A stretch of DNA of 63,427 bases from Lysobacteraceae bacterium (GTDB lineage: Bacteria > Pseudomonadota > Gammaproteobacteria > Xanthomonadales > BQJN01). Within the stretch, counting starts at the first letter, position 1; each line of letters starts with the position of its first letter. Below are positions 16,367 to 26,281 of this stretch, piece by piece. The stretch covers positions 1 to 63,427 of the forward strand of contig BQJN01000007.1 in assembly GCA_021604725.1 (NCBI GenBank). Direction: 5' to 3'. The position numbers and the translations under genes are program-made. A model generated the notes under the pieces. It made no database searches. It saw only the letters and a program-made list of their open reading frames with translations, and had not been told where the DNA came from.

Positions 16367-16395
16367 ATGACAGAAATGTTGCAGTTTTGTGACAG
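16367..16395 (-). promoter_or_regulatory. Predicted PhoB box of the porin gene
   Basis: On the minus strand CTGTCAC, CTGCAAC and CTGTCAT (16395 down to 16367) are spaced exactly 11 bp apart. A further CTGTCAT nearer the start codon is out of phase. The -10 hexamer is not clear. Confidence 0.75.
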
Positions 16396-16500
16396 CGGTC
16401 AGGTTTGGCGGTGAAGTGTCTATAAGGTATTGAAAACCAACGCTTAAGGGCGAGGCCACCCCGGGTCTCTGGGGGCTTCGATAGGCGCTTTGCGGCGCCC

Positions 16501-16530
16501 AAAAAAAAAGCCGGCGCATGGAGCGCCGGC
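16501..16530 (-). terminator. Rho-independent terminator after pstS
   Basis: On the minus strand, GCCGGCG/CGCCGGC with a 7-nt loop is followed by nine T residues. It lies 30 bp after the pstS stop. Confidence 0.92.
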
Positions 16531-16559
16531 CGTCGCATGGGCGAACAGGGGAGTCTAAA

Positions 16560-17540
16560 TTAGTCCATCAGCTGTTTCAGCTGGCGTTCGGCCACTGCTG
16601 CGGGCAGCGGAATGTAGCCGTCCTTAACGACGACTTCCTGGCCTTGTTGTGCCAATACCAGTCGCAGGAATTCAAGGGTGATCGGATCGAGAGCCTGGCC
16701 GGGCTTCTTGTTAACGTAGACATACAAGAACCGGCTCAAGGGGTAGTCACCGCTCAATGCCATTTCGGCAGAGGCATCGACCGCTTCACTGCCTTCGTTG
16801 CGGGCCAGAGGGACGGCGCGAACGCTGGAAGTACGGTAGCCAATACCTGAATAACCAATGCCGTTGAGTGACGAGGAGATCGACTGCACCACTGAGGCAG
16901 AGCCAGGTTGCTCGTTCACGTTGTTCTTGAAGTCGCCTTTGCATAGTGCCGTCGACTTGAAGTAACCGTATGTGCCCGATACTGAGTTTCGACCGTATAA
17001 CTGGATGGTTCGGTCAGTCCAGGCGCCGTCCAGGCCAAGCGCGCCCCAGCTGTCGATGTCATCGACCGCGCCGCAGGTACGTGTCGAAGAGAAGATCGCA
17101 TCGACTTGCGGCAGTGTCAGGCTTTCGATCGGGTTGTCTTTGTGCACAAACACAGCCAGAGCGTCGATTGCTACCGCGATCGGTGTCGGCTTGTAGCCGT
17201 GACGGTTTTCGAAGGCTTCCAGTTCCTGATCCTTCATCATGCGGCTCATCGGGCCGAGGCTGGAGGTGCCTTCAGTTAGTGCTGGTGGTGCGGTGGAGGA
17301 GCCTGCGGCCTGGATTTGAATGTTCACACTGGGGTAAGTCCGTTTGAACTCTTCTGCCCACAGGGTCATAAGGTTGGCCAGCGTGTCAGAGCCGACGCTG
17401 GACAGGTTGCCACTGACGCCACTGGCGCGCTCATAGATCGGCAAGTTGGGGTCGACTTCGGTGTCGGCGCGGCTCACCGTGGGGGCCGCGACGGAAGCGA
17501 GCAGCAAGGTGGATGCCGCAGTTGAAACGAATAAACGCAT
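16560..17540 (-). CDS. pstS: PstS, periplasmic phosphate-binding protein
   Basis: A 326-aa exported protein with a signal peptide ([25 protein letters not shown]). It carries a PBP-like phosphate-binding fold with [11 protein letters not shown] (phosphate-contacting first loop), [20 protein letters not shown] and [13 protein letters not shown]. It captures phosphate and delivers it to PstC/PstA. It is divergent from pstCAB-phoU, with Pho boxes facing both ways in the 267-bp gap, and is followed by a strong terminator, so it can be made in excess over the permease. Confidence 0.95.
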   Translation of the reverse strand: MRLFVSTAASTLLLASVAAPTVSRADTEVDPNLPIYERASGVSGNLSSVGSDTLANLMTLWAEEFKRTYPSVNIQIQAAGSSTAPPALTEGTSSLGPMSRMMKDQELEAFENRHGYKPTPIAVAIDALAVFVHKDNPIESLTLPQVDAIFSSTRTCGAVDDIDSWGALGLDGAWTDRTIQLYGRNSVSGTYGYFKSTALCKGDFKNNVNEQPGSASVVQSISSSLNGIGYSGIGYRTSSVRAVPLARNEGSEAVDASAEMALSGDYPLSRFLYVYVNKKPGQALDPITLEFLRLVLAQQGQEVVVKDGYIPLPAAVAERQLKQLMD

Positions 17541-17575
17541 GTAACAATGCCTCAGCTTGATTAAGATTGGGCTGC

Positions 17576-17609
17576 AATTTAATACAGCGGTATTACAGTT
17601 TTGTTACAG
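17576..17609 (-). promoter_or_regulatory. Predicted PhoB promoter of pstS
   Basis: The minus strand reads CTGTAACAAAACTGTAAT (17609-17592), a near-consensus Pho box, then a third in-phase half-site CTGTATT (17587-17581). TAAATT (17581-17576) starts 10 bp after the second half-site and could be the -10. Confidence 0.88.
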
Positions 17610-17737
17610 TTCCCGTTTAAATCGCACATTCACGGTTTGGCCACTGCGGCAGTCAAGATCTGCGCGAAGGCTGGCAAAGCCCCGTAATTGCTTGTCTCTC
17701 GGCGCGTGTCACGCGCTGACTGGCAGGCCTCACTTGA

Positions 17738-17771
17738 CTGTAACATTGCTGTAATATTTGCGGCCTAACAT
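17738..17771 (+). promoter_or_regulatory. Predicted PhoB promoter of pstC-pstA-pstB-phoU
   Basis: CTGTAACATTGCTGTAAT (17738-17755) is a near-consensus Pho box. A -10-like TAACAT (17766-17771) starts 10 bp downstream, the canonical spacing. The pstC ATG follows at 17808. Confidence 0.88.
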
Positions 17772-17807
17772 GCCTGTCGCCGATCGGTCATTCGCGAAAA
17801 CCAATTG

Positions 17808-20039
17808 ATGCAATCCAATAACCAAAGCGTGGATATCAAGCGCGCGTCCCCACGCTGGCGCAGGATCAAGGATAACCTTGCTCGCTACTTCATCGCAGCG
17901 GGCGGCGTTGGCGTGATCATCGCTGTGCTAATGATCTTCGTCTACCTGTTGCACGTTGTTGCTCCATTGTTCGGTTCGGCGTCCGTGGACGCGCCAGTTT
18001 CGATCGTACAAACGGTAGACGACAACGATGCCAATGATCCCGTTGTGCTGTCGGTTGACGAGGGCCTGACCACGGTCCTGACCATTGGCGTTGACGGCCA
18101 CTATCGACTGCTTGACCGCACCACAGGCGAGATCAAGCATAGCGATACCCTGCCATTGGACGGTGCCAGCATTTCAGCGAGTTTCAAGCTGCCCGGTGGG
18201 CCGATAGCCTTGGCAACCGACGCCGGCACCGTTTTGATGATTGAAGTAGGCTACGAACCCCACTTCAATGACGGTGTCCGCACCATCCATGCAGAAGTTG
18301 AGTTCCCATTGGGACCGGACGCAGTGGTGTTGTCTGACCAGCGGATCGATAGCCTCGCCGTAGCGCCCGGCGACAGTGCGTGGACCATGGCCAGCATTTC
18401 CGGCGGCGCAGTTCAAACTTTGCGCATTGGCTTGCGCGAAAACCTGATGACCGGCGAGTTGCGCAAGGATTTTGAGCGCGGACAAGTGACTGGGACCGGC
18501 GCCGTGCCTCACTATATTGCCATCAGCGGCAATCAGCGTTACCTGTACGTAGGCTACGATAGCCGCATACTGGCCAGCTACAACCTCAGTCAGGTGACAT
18601 CGCCACCGGTGCTGGAGCGTTTCGATACCGCGGCACCGATGACAAGCATGCGTATGTTGTTGGGCGGTATCTCCTTGCTAATCGGTGACCAGCGCGGCGT
18701 GGTAACGCAGTATTCGCCGGTTAGAGACGACACCGGACATACCGCGCTGGCGCAATTGCGCACACTTGAAGTGTTCGATGGGGAGCCGGTCACCGCGATC
18801 ATTCCGGAGGCCCGTCGCAAAGGCTTTATTGCCCTTTCCGATGCCGGTCACTTCGCCATGGTACACACTACGGCCAATAACGTGGTGCTGGATGAACGTA
18901 TTGGCGATGTGCGTCCGACCGTGGCTTCACTCAGCCCTCGGTCCAATGGCTGGGTGTACCTTGACGCGGCAGGCGAGCTTGAGCTGCTGCCAATCAACAA
19001 TCGCCACCCGGAAGTGTCCTGGCATTCATTGTGGGAAAAGGTCTGGTATGAAAACTACCAGGAGCCTGAGTATGTCTGGCAGTCGTCGGCAGCCAATCAC
19101 GACTTCGAGCCGAAGTTCAGTTTGACACCGCTGGCATTCGGTACCTTGAAGGCGGCCTTTTACGCGTTGTTGTTTGCCATTCCGATCGGCCTGCTTGGGG
19201 CCATTTATACCGCCTATTTCATGGCACCGAAGCTGCGCCAAACGGTCAAGCCAACGATTGAAATCATGGAAGCCTTGCCGACCGTTATCCTCGGTTTTCT
19301 GGCTGGGCTGTGGCTGGCTCCCTATATTGAAAACCACCTGGCCGCGGTGCTGGGGATGTTGTTGCTGATGCCCTTTGGCATGTTGGGCTTTGCATGGCTG
19401 AGCCATCGATTCAAGTCGACCGTGGGCGAGGTCACTGATGGTTGGCAGCCGTTGCTGCTGGCTCCAGTGGTGGTCGTTGTGGCGTGGCTGTCTCTACACG
19501 TTGGGTCGTTGGCAGAGTACCTGTTGTTCGACGGCAATATCCGTGGCTGGCTCAACGAGATCGGCGTCACCTATGACCAACGCAATGCCATGATCGTCGG
19601 TATCGCCATGGGTTTCGGCGTCGTTCCAACCATCTTCTCGATTGCTGAAGACGCCATCTTTGGTGTCCCCAGGTCGCTGACCCAGGGCTCGCTGTCGCTG
19701 GGCGCAACGCGTTGGCAAACCATGGTTCGGGTGGTATTGCCGACCGCCAGTCCCGGCATATTCTCGGCCTTGATGATCGGTTTGGGCCGCGCGGTCGGTG
19801 AAACCATGATTGTGCTCATGGCTACCGGTAATACACCGATCATGGACTTCAATATCTTCGAAGGCATGCGTACCTTGAGTGCCAATATCGCCGTCGAAAT
19901 GCCAGAGTCTGAAGTCGGGGGTACACACTATCGAGTGTTGTTCCTGGCCGCCCTGGTGCTGTTCCTTTTCACCTTTGTCGTTAACACGATAGCTGAGCAG
20001 GTTAGACACCGCTTGCGCCAGAAATACGGTTCACTGTAA
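17808..20039 (+). CDS. pstC: PstC, phosphate ABC permease with large N-terminal periplasmic domain
   Basis: A 743-aa inner-membrane protein, over twice the length of classical PstC. One helix (about 31-55) is followed by about 390 residues of beta-rich, propeller-like sequence in the periplasm (for example ISGNQRYLYVGYDSRILASYN). The permease domain then runs from about residue 440 (ALLFAIPIGLLGAIYTAYFM) with the EAA-type loop SLSLGATRWQTMVRVVLPTASPGI. Long PstC proteins are known in Pseudomonas and Vibrio. ATG 17808 is used; a TTG lies one codon upstream. The stop overlaps pstA (TAATG). Confidence 0.92.
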   Translation: MQSNNQSVDIKRASPRWRRIKDNLARYFIAAGGVGVIIAVLMIFVYLLHVVAPLFGSASVDAPVSIVQTVDDNDANDPVVLSVDEGLTTVLTIGVDGHYRLLDRTTGEIKHSDTLPLDGASISASFKLPGGPIALATDAGTVLMIEVGYEPHFNDGVRTIHAEVEFPLGPDAVVLSDQRIDSLAVAPGDSAWTMASISGGAVQTLRIGLRENLMTGELRKDFERGQVTGTGAVPHYIAISGNQRYLYVGYDSRILASYNLSQVTSPPVLERFDTAAPMTSMRMLLGGISLLIGDQRGVVTQYSPVRDDTGHTALAQLRTLEVFDGEPVTAIIPEARRKGFIALSDAGHFAMVHTTANNVVLDERIGDVRPTVASLSPRSNGWVYLDAAGELELLPINNRHPEVSWHSLWEKVWYENYQEPEYVWQSSAANHDFEPKFSLTPLAFGTLKAAFYALLFAIPIGLLGAIYTAYFMAPKLRQTVKPTIEIMEALPTVILGFLAGLWLAPYIENHLAAVLGMLLLMPFGMLGFAWLSHRFKSTVGEVTDGWQPLLLAPVVVVVAWLSLHVGSLAEYLLFDGNIRGWLNEIGVTYDQRNAMIVGIAMGFGVVPTIFSIAEDAIFGVPRSLTQGSLSLGATRWQTMVRVVLPTASPGIFSALMIGLGRAVGETMIVLMATGNTPIMDFNIFEGMRTLSANIAVEMPESEVGGTHYRVLFLAALVLFLFTFVVNTIAEQVRHRLRQKYGSL

Positions 20040-21688
20040 TGACACAGCGAAGAAAAACAGGCTGGTTTGCCAGCGGCGATCCATGGATCTGGTTGACCGC
20101 CAGTGCGGTTGCAGCCGCGATAGTGATGGTTGTTGGTCTACTGACACTTATAGCCTACCGCGGCATGGGCCACTTCTGGCCACACACGGTGGTGCAGTTT
20201 GAGTACAGTATTGACGGTGCCAAATCGGTGTTGGCCGGTGAGGTTAGGGATTCTGATCTGATCCCCGCGGCCCGGGCACGTGATGCCGGCTTGCCTGTAG
20301 CCGAAGATGCTGAACCGGTGACCCGACTACTGATCAAGGCCGGAAACAGAGACGTCACACGCGAAGACTTCGTGTGGATCGCAGAACCATTCATCGCCAA
20401 TCAGTCGATTCCGGAAAATATGGTGGTTTTCGAGCGGCGAGAGTGGGGAAACCTCTACGGTTTCATTGACTTGCAGTCAGGGCAAAGCCATGAGCAGGCC
20501 TGGCAAGCTGTCGAGCAGGCCATCGAGCGCAGCAATGAACTCCACGAAAGGATAGAGGCGCTGCAAAAGGGTGAGATTGGCGGCATCAACTATCAACTTG
20601 AACGGCTGCGCTTGCGTCAACGTGCACTTGAACTGGATGGTGAAGACACGCCACAGGCGTTGGCTGAACTTGAGCAAGAACGACAGGCGCTAAATGCTGC
20701 TTACAATGAAGCCGAACAGCGCCTAACGGCCATGTATGAGCAGTTCGGTGATGAGTCGGTGGCGGTCACCACAGCGCCCGGCGTCAAGCTGGATCAGTCT
20801 GTTCGGCATATTGTCCGAGCCTATCGGCCCAATGCAATGTCATTGCCGCAAAAGCTGGGACACTATGTGGCGAAGTTCTGGGAATTTATCAGCGACGACC
20901 CACGCGAGGCGAATACCGAAGGGGGCGTATTCCCAGCGATCTTTGGCACCGTATTGATGGTGCTACTGATGTCGGTGTTGGTCGCGCCACTGGGTGTTAT
21001 TGCGGCGCTTTATTTGCGCGAATACGCCAAGCAAGGCATTTTGACGCGGACCATCAGTATTGCGGTCAACAACCTGGCCGGTGTGCCATCGATCGTGTAT
21101 GGGGTGTTTGGTCTGGGCTTTTTCGTCTACACCTTGGGCGGTTCAATCGACGCTCTGTTTTACCCGGAAGCCTTGCCGTCGCCAACATTCGGAACGGGCG
21201 GCTTGATGTGGGCCAGTGTAACCTTGGCCCTGCTGACCTTGCCGGTGGTGATTGTCTCCACCGAAGAGGGGCTGACTCGAATTCCTCGCGCCATTCGCGA
21301 GGGTAGTCTGGCGCTGGGTGCCACACAGGCTGAGACGCTGTGGCGCACGGTGATCCCCATGGCCAGTCCGGCGATCATGACCGGCGTCATCCTTGCTGTT
21401 GCCCGTGCCGCCGGTGAAGTGGCACCGTTGATGTTGGTGGGTGTGGTTAAATTGGCACCGTCATTGCCGCTGGACCTGAACTACCCGTTCTTCCATCCTG
21501 ATCGCAAGTTTATGCACCTGGGTTTTCATATCTACGACGTCGGCTTCCAAAGCCCGAACGTTGAAGCCGCGCGACCGTTGGTTTATGCCACTGCATTGCT
21601 ACTGGTTGCCGTTATTGTCTTGCTCAACCTGGTAGCCATCCGGGTCCGCAATAGACTGCGCGAGAAGTACCGCGCGCTGGAGAATTAA
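20039..21688 (+). CDS. pstA: PstA, phosphate ABC permease with extended periplasmic coiled-coil region
   Basis: A 549-aa permease. A first helix (about 20-42) is followed by about 240 periplasmic residues including a coiled coil (about 150-240, rich in EQ/LER repeats such as [13 protein letters not shown]). The transmembrane domain begins about residue 298 ([20 protein letters not shown]) and includes the EAA loop [24 protein letters not shown]. It forms the channel with PstC. Both permease subunits have enlarged periplasmic parts, which may interact with each other or with PstS (inference). It is followed one base later by pstB. Confidence 0.92.
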   Translation: MTQRRKTGWFASGDPWIWLTASAVAAAIVMVVGLLTLIAYRGMGHFWPHTVVQFEYSIDGAKSVLAGEVRDSDLIPAARARDAGLPVAEDAEPVTRLLIKAGNRDVTREDFVWIAEPFIANQSIPENMVVFERREWGNLYGFIDLQSGQSHEQAWQAVEQAIERSNELHERIEALQKGEIGGINYQLERLRLRQRALELDGEDTPQALAELEQERQALNAAYNEAEQRLTAMYEQFGDESVAVTTAPGVKLDQSVRHIVRAYRPNAMSLPQKLGHYVAKFWEFISDDPREANTEGGVFPAIFGTVLMVLLMSVLVAPLGVIAALYLREYAKQGILTRTISIAVNNLAGVPSIVYGVFGLGFFVYTLGGSIDALFYPEALPSPTFGTGGLMWASVTLALLTLPVVIVSTEEGLTRIPRAIREGSLALGATQAETLWRTVIPMASPAIMTGVILAVARAAGEVAPLMLVGVVKLAPSLPLDLNYPFFHPDRKFMHLGFHIYDVGFQSPNVEAARPLVYATALLLVAVIVLLNLVAIRVRNRLREKYRALEN

Positions 21689-21689
21689 T

Positions 21690-22523
21690 ATGGCAGATCA
21701 AAGTTTTGCGTTGCCTGAAGAGGTCCAGTCGCTGGGCCGAGACGGTGCCGCTGCAACCATTGCTGACGAAGATGTAGCGATCGAGGCCAGCGACCTGCAG
21801 TTGTTCTATGGGCAGGCGCAGGCGTTGCATGACATCAACTTGCGGATTCCACGGCGCAAGGTGACGGCCTTCATTGGGCCCAGTGGTTGTGGCAAGTCCA
21901 CGTTATTGCGCTGCTTCAATCGAATGAACGACCTGGTCGATATCTGCAAGATCCAGGGCGATATTCGCCTTGAAGGGCGCGACATTTATGCCCCGGGCGT
22001 TGATGTTGCTGACATTCGACGTGAAGTCGGCATGGTCTTTCAGAAGCCCAACCCGTTTCCGAAGTCGATTTATGAGAACGTGGCTTACGGCTTGCGGATT
22101 CAGGGCATCAAGAAAAGATCAGTATTGGACGAGGCGGTCGAATGGGCGCTGAAAGGCGCTGCGTTGTGGGATGAGGTCAAAGATCGACTGGATGACAGCG
22201 CCTTTGGCCTGTCCGGTGGTCAGCAACAAAGGCTGGTGATCGCACGTTGCATCGCAGTCGAGCCCAAGGTTGTTCTTCTCGATGAGCCGGCATCGGCACT
22301 CGACCCGATCTCAACCCTGAAAATCGAAGAGCTGATCAACCAACTGAAGGAAAGGTATACCATTGTCATCGTGACTCATAATATGCAGCAGGCGGCGCGG
22401 GTGTCAGATCACACCGCCTTTTTGTATATGGGCAAGATGATCGAGTTCGGCGATACCCGTGAAATTTTCACCAACCCGACGCAGAAGATGACTGAAGACT
22501 ACATCACCGGAAGGTACGGATAA
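21690..22523 (+). CDS. pstB: PstB, phosphate ABC transporter ATPase
   Basis: A 277-aa cytoplasmic ATPase with Walker [10 protein letters not shown] (about 63-71), a Q-loop in [14 protein letters not shown], the signature LSGGQQQR, Walker [14 protein letters not shown] and the switch His in IVIVTHNM. The RCFNRMND and [16 protein letters not shown] segments are typical of PstB. It powers uptake through PstC/PstA and takes part in Pho signalling. Its TAA overlaps the phoU start. Confidence 0.97.
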   Translation: MADQSFALPEEVQSLGRDGAAATIADEDVAIEASDLQLFYGQAQALHDINLRIPRRKVTAFIGPSGCGKSTLLRCFNRMNDLVDICKIQGDIRLEGRDIYAPGVDVADIRREVGMVFQKPNPFPKSIYENVAYGLRIQGIKKRSVLDEAVEWALKGAALWDEVKDRLDDSAFGLSGGQQQRLVIARCIAVEPKVVLLDEPASALDPISTLKIEELINQLKERYTIVIVTHNMQQAARVSDHTAFLYMGKMIEFGDTREIFTNPTQKMTEDYITGRYG

Positions 22524-23266
22524 TGGATGACCTAAATCTGAGCCATCACATCTCGCAACAGTTTGCTGCCGAGCTTGAGGACGTTCGTTCGCGTGTGCTC
22601 ACCATGGGTGGCATGGTCGAAGATCAGCTGCGCGGAGCGGTTGAGGCCATGGTTGAATGTGACTCCGAACTGGCCGGCGAGATTGCCGACAACGACTACC
22701 TGATCAATCGTCTGGAAGTCGAGATCGATGAAGAGTGCACGCAAATCCTGGCTCGGCGTCAGCCGGCAGCCTCAGACTTGCGTCTGGTGATGGCAGTGAT
22801 CAAGACCATTACTGATCTTGAACGCATCGGCGATGAGGCTGAGCGTGTCGCCCGAATGGCCCAGCACATGGCATCGGAGAATATTGCCGATTCGCTGCGC
22901 ATGGAGATCGGTCACATGGGCGAGTTGGTGCAGTCGATGTTGCATGATGTGCTCGACGCCTTCGCACGCACCGATGTCAATGACGCCGTGGATGTAGTCG
23001 GTCGCGATCGCAAGGTCGACAACAAGTTCGACTCACTGACACGTCAATTGATTACCTACATGGCAGAAAATAGCAGGAATATTCACTCTGCCTTGAACGT
23101 GTTGTGGGCGGCTCGCTCGCTGGAGCGTATCGGTGATCGCTGCAAAAATATCGCCGAATACGTGATCTATCTGGTCGGTGGCAAGGACATTCGCCACACC
23201 AAGCTGTCGCGAAAACTGGTGCAGAGCAAGAGTCAGGACGAGCCCGAGGCAGACGAGCTGGAATAG
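22523..23266 (+). CDS. phoU: PhoU, phosphate-uptake regulator
   Basis: A 247-aa helical protein with two PhoU repeats. Both carry the conserved metal-binding type motif, seen as RIGDEAERVARMAQ in the first and ERIGDRCKNIAEYVIYLV in the second, after a typical N-terminus (HHISQQFAAELEDVRSRVL). It links Pst status to PhoR and restrains phosphate uptake. It is last in the pst operon and overlaps pstB by one base. The last 34 bp overlap the convergent oxygenase gene. Confidence 0.96.
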   Translation: MDDLNLSHHISQQFAAELEDVRSRVLTMGGMVEDQLRGAVEAMVECDSELAGEIADNDYLINRLEVEIDEECTQILARRQPAASDLRLVMAVIKTITDLERIGDEAERVARMAQHMASENIADSLRMEIGHMGELVQSMLHDVLDAFARTDVNDAVDVVGRDRKVDNKFDSLTRQLITYMAENSRNIHSALNVLWAARSLERIGDRCKNIAEYVIYLVGGKDIRHTKLSRKLVQSKSQDEPEADELE

Positions 23267-24309
23267 TCATCGCCATAGTATTTGCTGGTGATTCGAGTGT
23301 GAAAGGTTTCGGCTCGAATCGGCGGGTATTTGGGCTCTCCAAGTCCAGGCAATACCTCAAGCACCTCGTCTTCCCACACATAAACAGCCATTGGATAGGA
23401 CACTCTGGCCTGCGGCTTGTCATCGCCAGGGCATGACGCAACGCGGTGAGTCGTTGAGGGTAGGCGGTCATTGCTGATGCGTTGCATGTAGTCCCCGGTG
23501 TTTAGAATGATGGCACCGGGCGGCGCATTGAGGCGAATCCATTTCATGTTGCGGCGATTGAGTACCTGCAAGCCGGCACTGCTGGGGGTCGGCAGCAAGG
23601 TGAACAGGTCAACGTCCTCATGACCCAGCATGCGCCCGCCGTCTGGTCGGCCCTCGGTCGCCGGGTAATAATTCAGTCGAAAGCCGAAATTGGTCGCGGT
23701 CAGTCGCTCATCGTAGAGGTGTGGATCGCAACCCAGATAGCCTAACAAAGCCTGCATGATCGGTTTGATTAGCCGGTCGTGAGCGATGACGTGCTCGCGA
23801 AATTTCGGCTCATACTCCGGTCGCGGCCAAAACTTCGATGGATCGAAGTCCGCATCGCCATCCAGATCGAATGCGCGTCGACAAAACACCCACCCCTCAA
23901 CCAGATCAGGATGGATGATGGTGGTTTGCTTGATCGGAAAGTAGCCCTGGTTCACCGAGCCGTGACGCGCCGCCAGATAGGTCATGCGTTGCTCAAGTGT
24001 CGTGGTTTCGAAAAACTCTCGGGTCAACGCGGCCGTTTGCTGATGCAGCTTGGGGTCGATGCCATGGCCGGTCAAAATGGCGAAACCAATGCTTTCCAAC
24101 GCTGAGCCCAGCTGACTCGATACTTGCTGCCGTCCCTCAGGGCTGCCGGTGAACCACGGCGCCATATCCACCGTTTCGATGACAAAATCGTGGTCAAAGG
24201 CATCACTGTCGTTTTCGGACAGGTGATAGTCCTGGGTTTTCTCGACCTGCTCATAGCGTTTAAACGCCTGACTCTTGGCGCGAACGCCGTCGGTTTGTTT
24301 GTCACTCAT
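23233..24309 (-). CDS. 2-oxoglutarate/Fe(II)-dependent oxygenase (isopenicillin N synthase-like)
   Basis: A 358-aa cytoplasmic enzyme. The N-terminal DIOX_N-like region contains ALESIGFAILTGHGI. The C-terminal jelly roll has the iron ligands H230-x-D232 (LGHEDVD) and H288 (TTHRVA), and the 2-oxoglutarate contact R302-x-S304 (ARVSYP). The family hydroxylates or cyclises small molecules; the substrate cannot be read. The start overlaps the end of the upstream SGNH hydrolase gene by 4 bp (ATGA), so they form an operon. The gene converges on phoU. Confidence 0.88.
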   Translation of the reverse strand: MSDKQTDGVRAKSQAFKRYEQVEKTQDYHLSENDSDAFDHDFVIETVDMAPWFTGSPEGRQQVSSQLGSALESIGFAILTGHGIDPKLHQQTAALTREFFETTTLEQRMTYLAARHGSVNQGYFPIKQTTIIHPDLVEGWVFCRRAFDLDGDADFDPSKFWPRPEYEPKFREHVIAHDRLIKPIMQALLGYLGCDPHLYDERLTATNFGFRLNYYPATEGRPDGGRMLGHEDVDLFTLLPTPSSAGLQVLNRRNMKWIRLNAPPGAIILNTGDYMQRISNDRLPSTTHRVASCPGDDKPQARVSYPMAVYVWEDEVLEVLPGLGEPKYPPIRAETFHTRITSKYYGDDYSSSSASGSS

Positions 24310-25349
24310 GGCTGCAATTTAGCGTACACCTGCTGCATGGCCAAATGATTGCCACTTTCGGTGAAGTGGCCGTTGCCATTGAAATACAGTGGTGGACCTT
24401 GATGCTGTCGAAACGCTTCGGTCAAATCCAACAGGTCTATACCTTCACGTTTGGCCAGGCGAGCCAGGCGCTGCCTAGGGTAGTCAGGATCGAAATGTGA
24501 AGGGTCGTCGGCACCGAGGGTTGGCAAGTGATCAATCACCCGTTGCCACTGTTCACTTGAGACTTGTTCGCCGGCCGGATACAGCACCAACAAGAACTGT
24601 CGCCCAGCCTCACTCACCTCGACTGCCAGTTGCTTGATAATCCGCTCATTGAGTTGCCAGGCTCGCTCGACCCGGGCATCGGGTTGGCCATCGAAAATCC
24701 AGTAGTCCTGGCGCGCTCCAAGCTTGCCGCGCAGCTTGGCAAGTGCCGTTTTCTGCCAGACATAGAAGCGACTGTGTTGGTTCAGCCAGACTGAACCCGC
24801 TGAAGAGCGTGCAGTAAACTCGATGGGCTTTAGGTGGTCGTTTTCGGTCACTTCGAAATACACGCGACGGCTGCTTAGTTGCGGTGAGTTGTCCGCGAAA
24901 TCATTACCCATGAAATAGACCAGAACCACCACATCCGGTTGATAGTGGGCAGCCACATGGCGATACACCAGCAAGTCCTGTGACGTGCCGGAGCCAGCAA
25001 CGCCGTAATTGAGGACTTGCCAGCACGTATTCGAATTTTCGTTGAGCCTGCTCTGTAGCAGACCGACCATGGTGTCTCTTTCGTCCACGGCCACCGATGC
25101 GACCATGGAATCACCGAGCACCGCGACGCGCCTCACGTCGGCGGGCTTATCATGCGCATAATCGGGCCCTCGAAATCCATCCCGGTTGAAGCGCTGGTCG
25201 ACGACGCGTTGTGCTTCTTCAATCCATACCTGTCCGGAAAACCCCGGTACAAACTTCTTGCCGAGCACCGGGTCGCGAATTTGCAGTGACGGTTCAACGT
25301 TGATTGCCAATCGAATCAGTACTTCTGCCAGGACCAGGGCCAACAGCAA
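24306..25349 (-). CDS. Membrane-anchored SGNH/GDSL hydrolase
   Basis: An approximately 347-aa protein with an N-terminal hydrophobic anchor and the SGNH blocks: the nucleophile in LGDSMVAS, Gly in NYGVAGSG, Asn in GNDFADN, and a C-terminal GNGHFTESGNH with the catalytic His. It probably hydrolyses an ester in the periplasm. No ATG or GTG precedes the domain. The annotated TTG at 25349 falls in the anchor and lacks a ribosome site. A CTG at 25391 with GAGGA just upstream would give a more natural LKKLLQNLSLTTAALLL start. It is co-transcribed with the oxygenase gene downstream. Confidence 0.8.
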   Translation of the reverse strand: MLLALVLAEVLIRLAINVEPSLQIRDPVLGKKFVPGFSGQVWIEEAQRVVDQRFNRDGFRGPDYAHDKPADVRRVAVLGDSMVASVAVDERDTMVGLLQSRLNENSNTCWQVLNYGVAGSGTSQDLLVYRHVAAHYQPDVVVLVYFMGNDFADNSPQLSSRRVYFEVTENDHLKPIEFTARSSAGSVWLNQHSRFYVWQKTALAKLRGKLGARQDYWIFDGQPDARVERAWQLNERIIKQLAVEVSEAGRQFLLVLYPAGEQVSSEQWQRVIDHLPTLGADDPSHFDPDYPRQRLARLAKREGIDLLDLTEAFRQHQGPPLYFNGNGHFTESGNHLAMQQVYAKLQP

Positions 25350-25501
25350 AGCTGCGGTCGTCAGAGACAGGTTTTGCAGCAGCTTTTTCAGTTGACGTTT
25401 CCTCGGCGTTTGGCGGTGCTCAGCGATGACACATCGTACAAGATCGACCGGCGATGCGGGATACTTAAACTATTCATTAAATGACCTGTCATACTTACGT
25501 T

Positions 25502-26281
25502 ATGCAACAAACAGAAAGATCCCGCAATATGGCGCTGTTCTGCGATTTCGAGAACGTGGCGCTGGGCGTACGGGACGCCAAATACGATGCCTTTGATATC
25601 GGCAAGGTGTTGGAACGCCTGCTGCTGAAGGGTGCCATCGTGGTTAAAAAGGCTTATTCCGATTGGGAACGCTACAACACCTTCAAACGAGCGATGCACG
25701 AGGCGGCCTTTGAGCTGATCGACATTCCACACGTGCGGATGAGTGGAAAAAACTCGGCCGATATTCGCCTGGTGGTGGACGCCCTGGACCTTTGCTATAC
25801 CAAGTCGCACGTCGATACCTTTGTAATCATTTCGGGCGATTCAGACTTTTCGCCGCTGGTGTCTAAACTAAGAGAAAACAACAAGTTGGTGATCGGGGTC
25901 GGAGTCAAGAACTCAACTTCAGACTTGCTGATGGCCAACTGCGACGAGTTTATCTTCTACGATGATCTGGTCCGTCCGGCCAAAAAGCCACGCCGCAAGC
26001 CAGCACCCAAAGCCAAGGGCAAGCCGCAAAACGACAAGACCCAGGAAGCCTTTGATCTGGTGCTGGAGACGCTGGTAGCACTGATCTCCGAGCGTGATGA
26101 CAACGACAATATCTGGGGATCGATGATCAAACAGACCCTAAAACGCCGTCGTCCTGGCTTTACCGAGTCCTACTATGGCTACGGGTCTTTCAGTGAACTG
26201 CTGGAAGCCATGCAGAAAGCGGGCATTCTCAAGCTGACCCGCGACGAGCGTTCTGGAGGCTTCATCGTTACTACGGCGTAA
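25502..26281 (+). CDS. NYN (LabA/DUF88-like) nuclease-fold protein with C-terminal OST-HTH/LOTUS-type domain
   Basis: A 259-aa protein. ATG 25502 is chosen close before the domain; ATG 25481 is also in frame. The NYN/PIN-like fold (about 10-155) shows the acidic active-site residues in LFCDFENVALG (D15, E17), KNSADIRLVVDALD and ISGDSDFSPLV. A Lys/Pro-rich linker (PAKKPRRKPAPKAKGK) leads to an OST-HTH/LOTUS-like segment (about 185-259). This two-domain layout is common in bacteria and is thought to act on RNA. Its stop overlaps the acetyltransferase start (TAATG). Confidence 0.85.
   Translation: MQQTERSRNMALFCDFENVALGVRDAKYDAFDIGKVLERLLLKGAIVVKKAYSDWERYNTFKRAMHEAAFELIDIPHVRMSGKNSADIRLVVDALDLCYTKSHVDTFVIISGDSDFSPLVSKLRENNKLVIGVGVKNSTSDLLMANCDEFIFYDDLVRPAKKPRRKPAPKAKGKPQNDKTQEAFDLVLETLVALISERDDNDNIWGSMIKQTLKRRRPGFTESYYGYGSFSELLEAMQKAGILKLTRDERSGGFIVTTA

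Noticed and set aside
25479..25500. CTGTCAT half-site upstream of the NYN gene as a Pho box
   Set aside because: Single half-site; the positions 11 bp on either side do not match.
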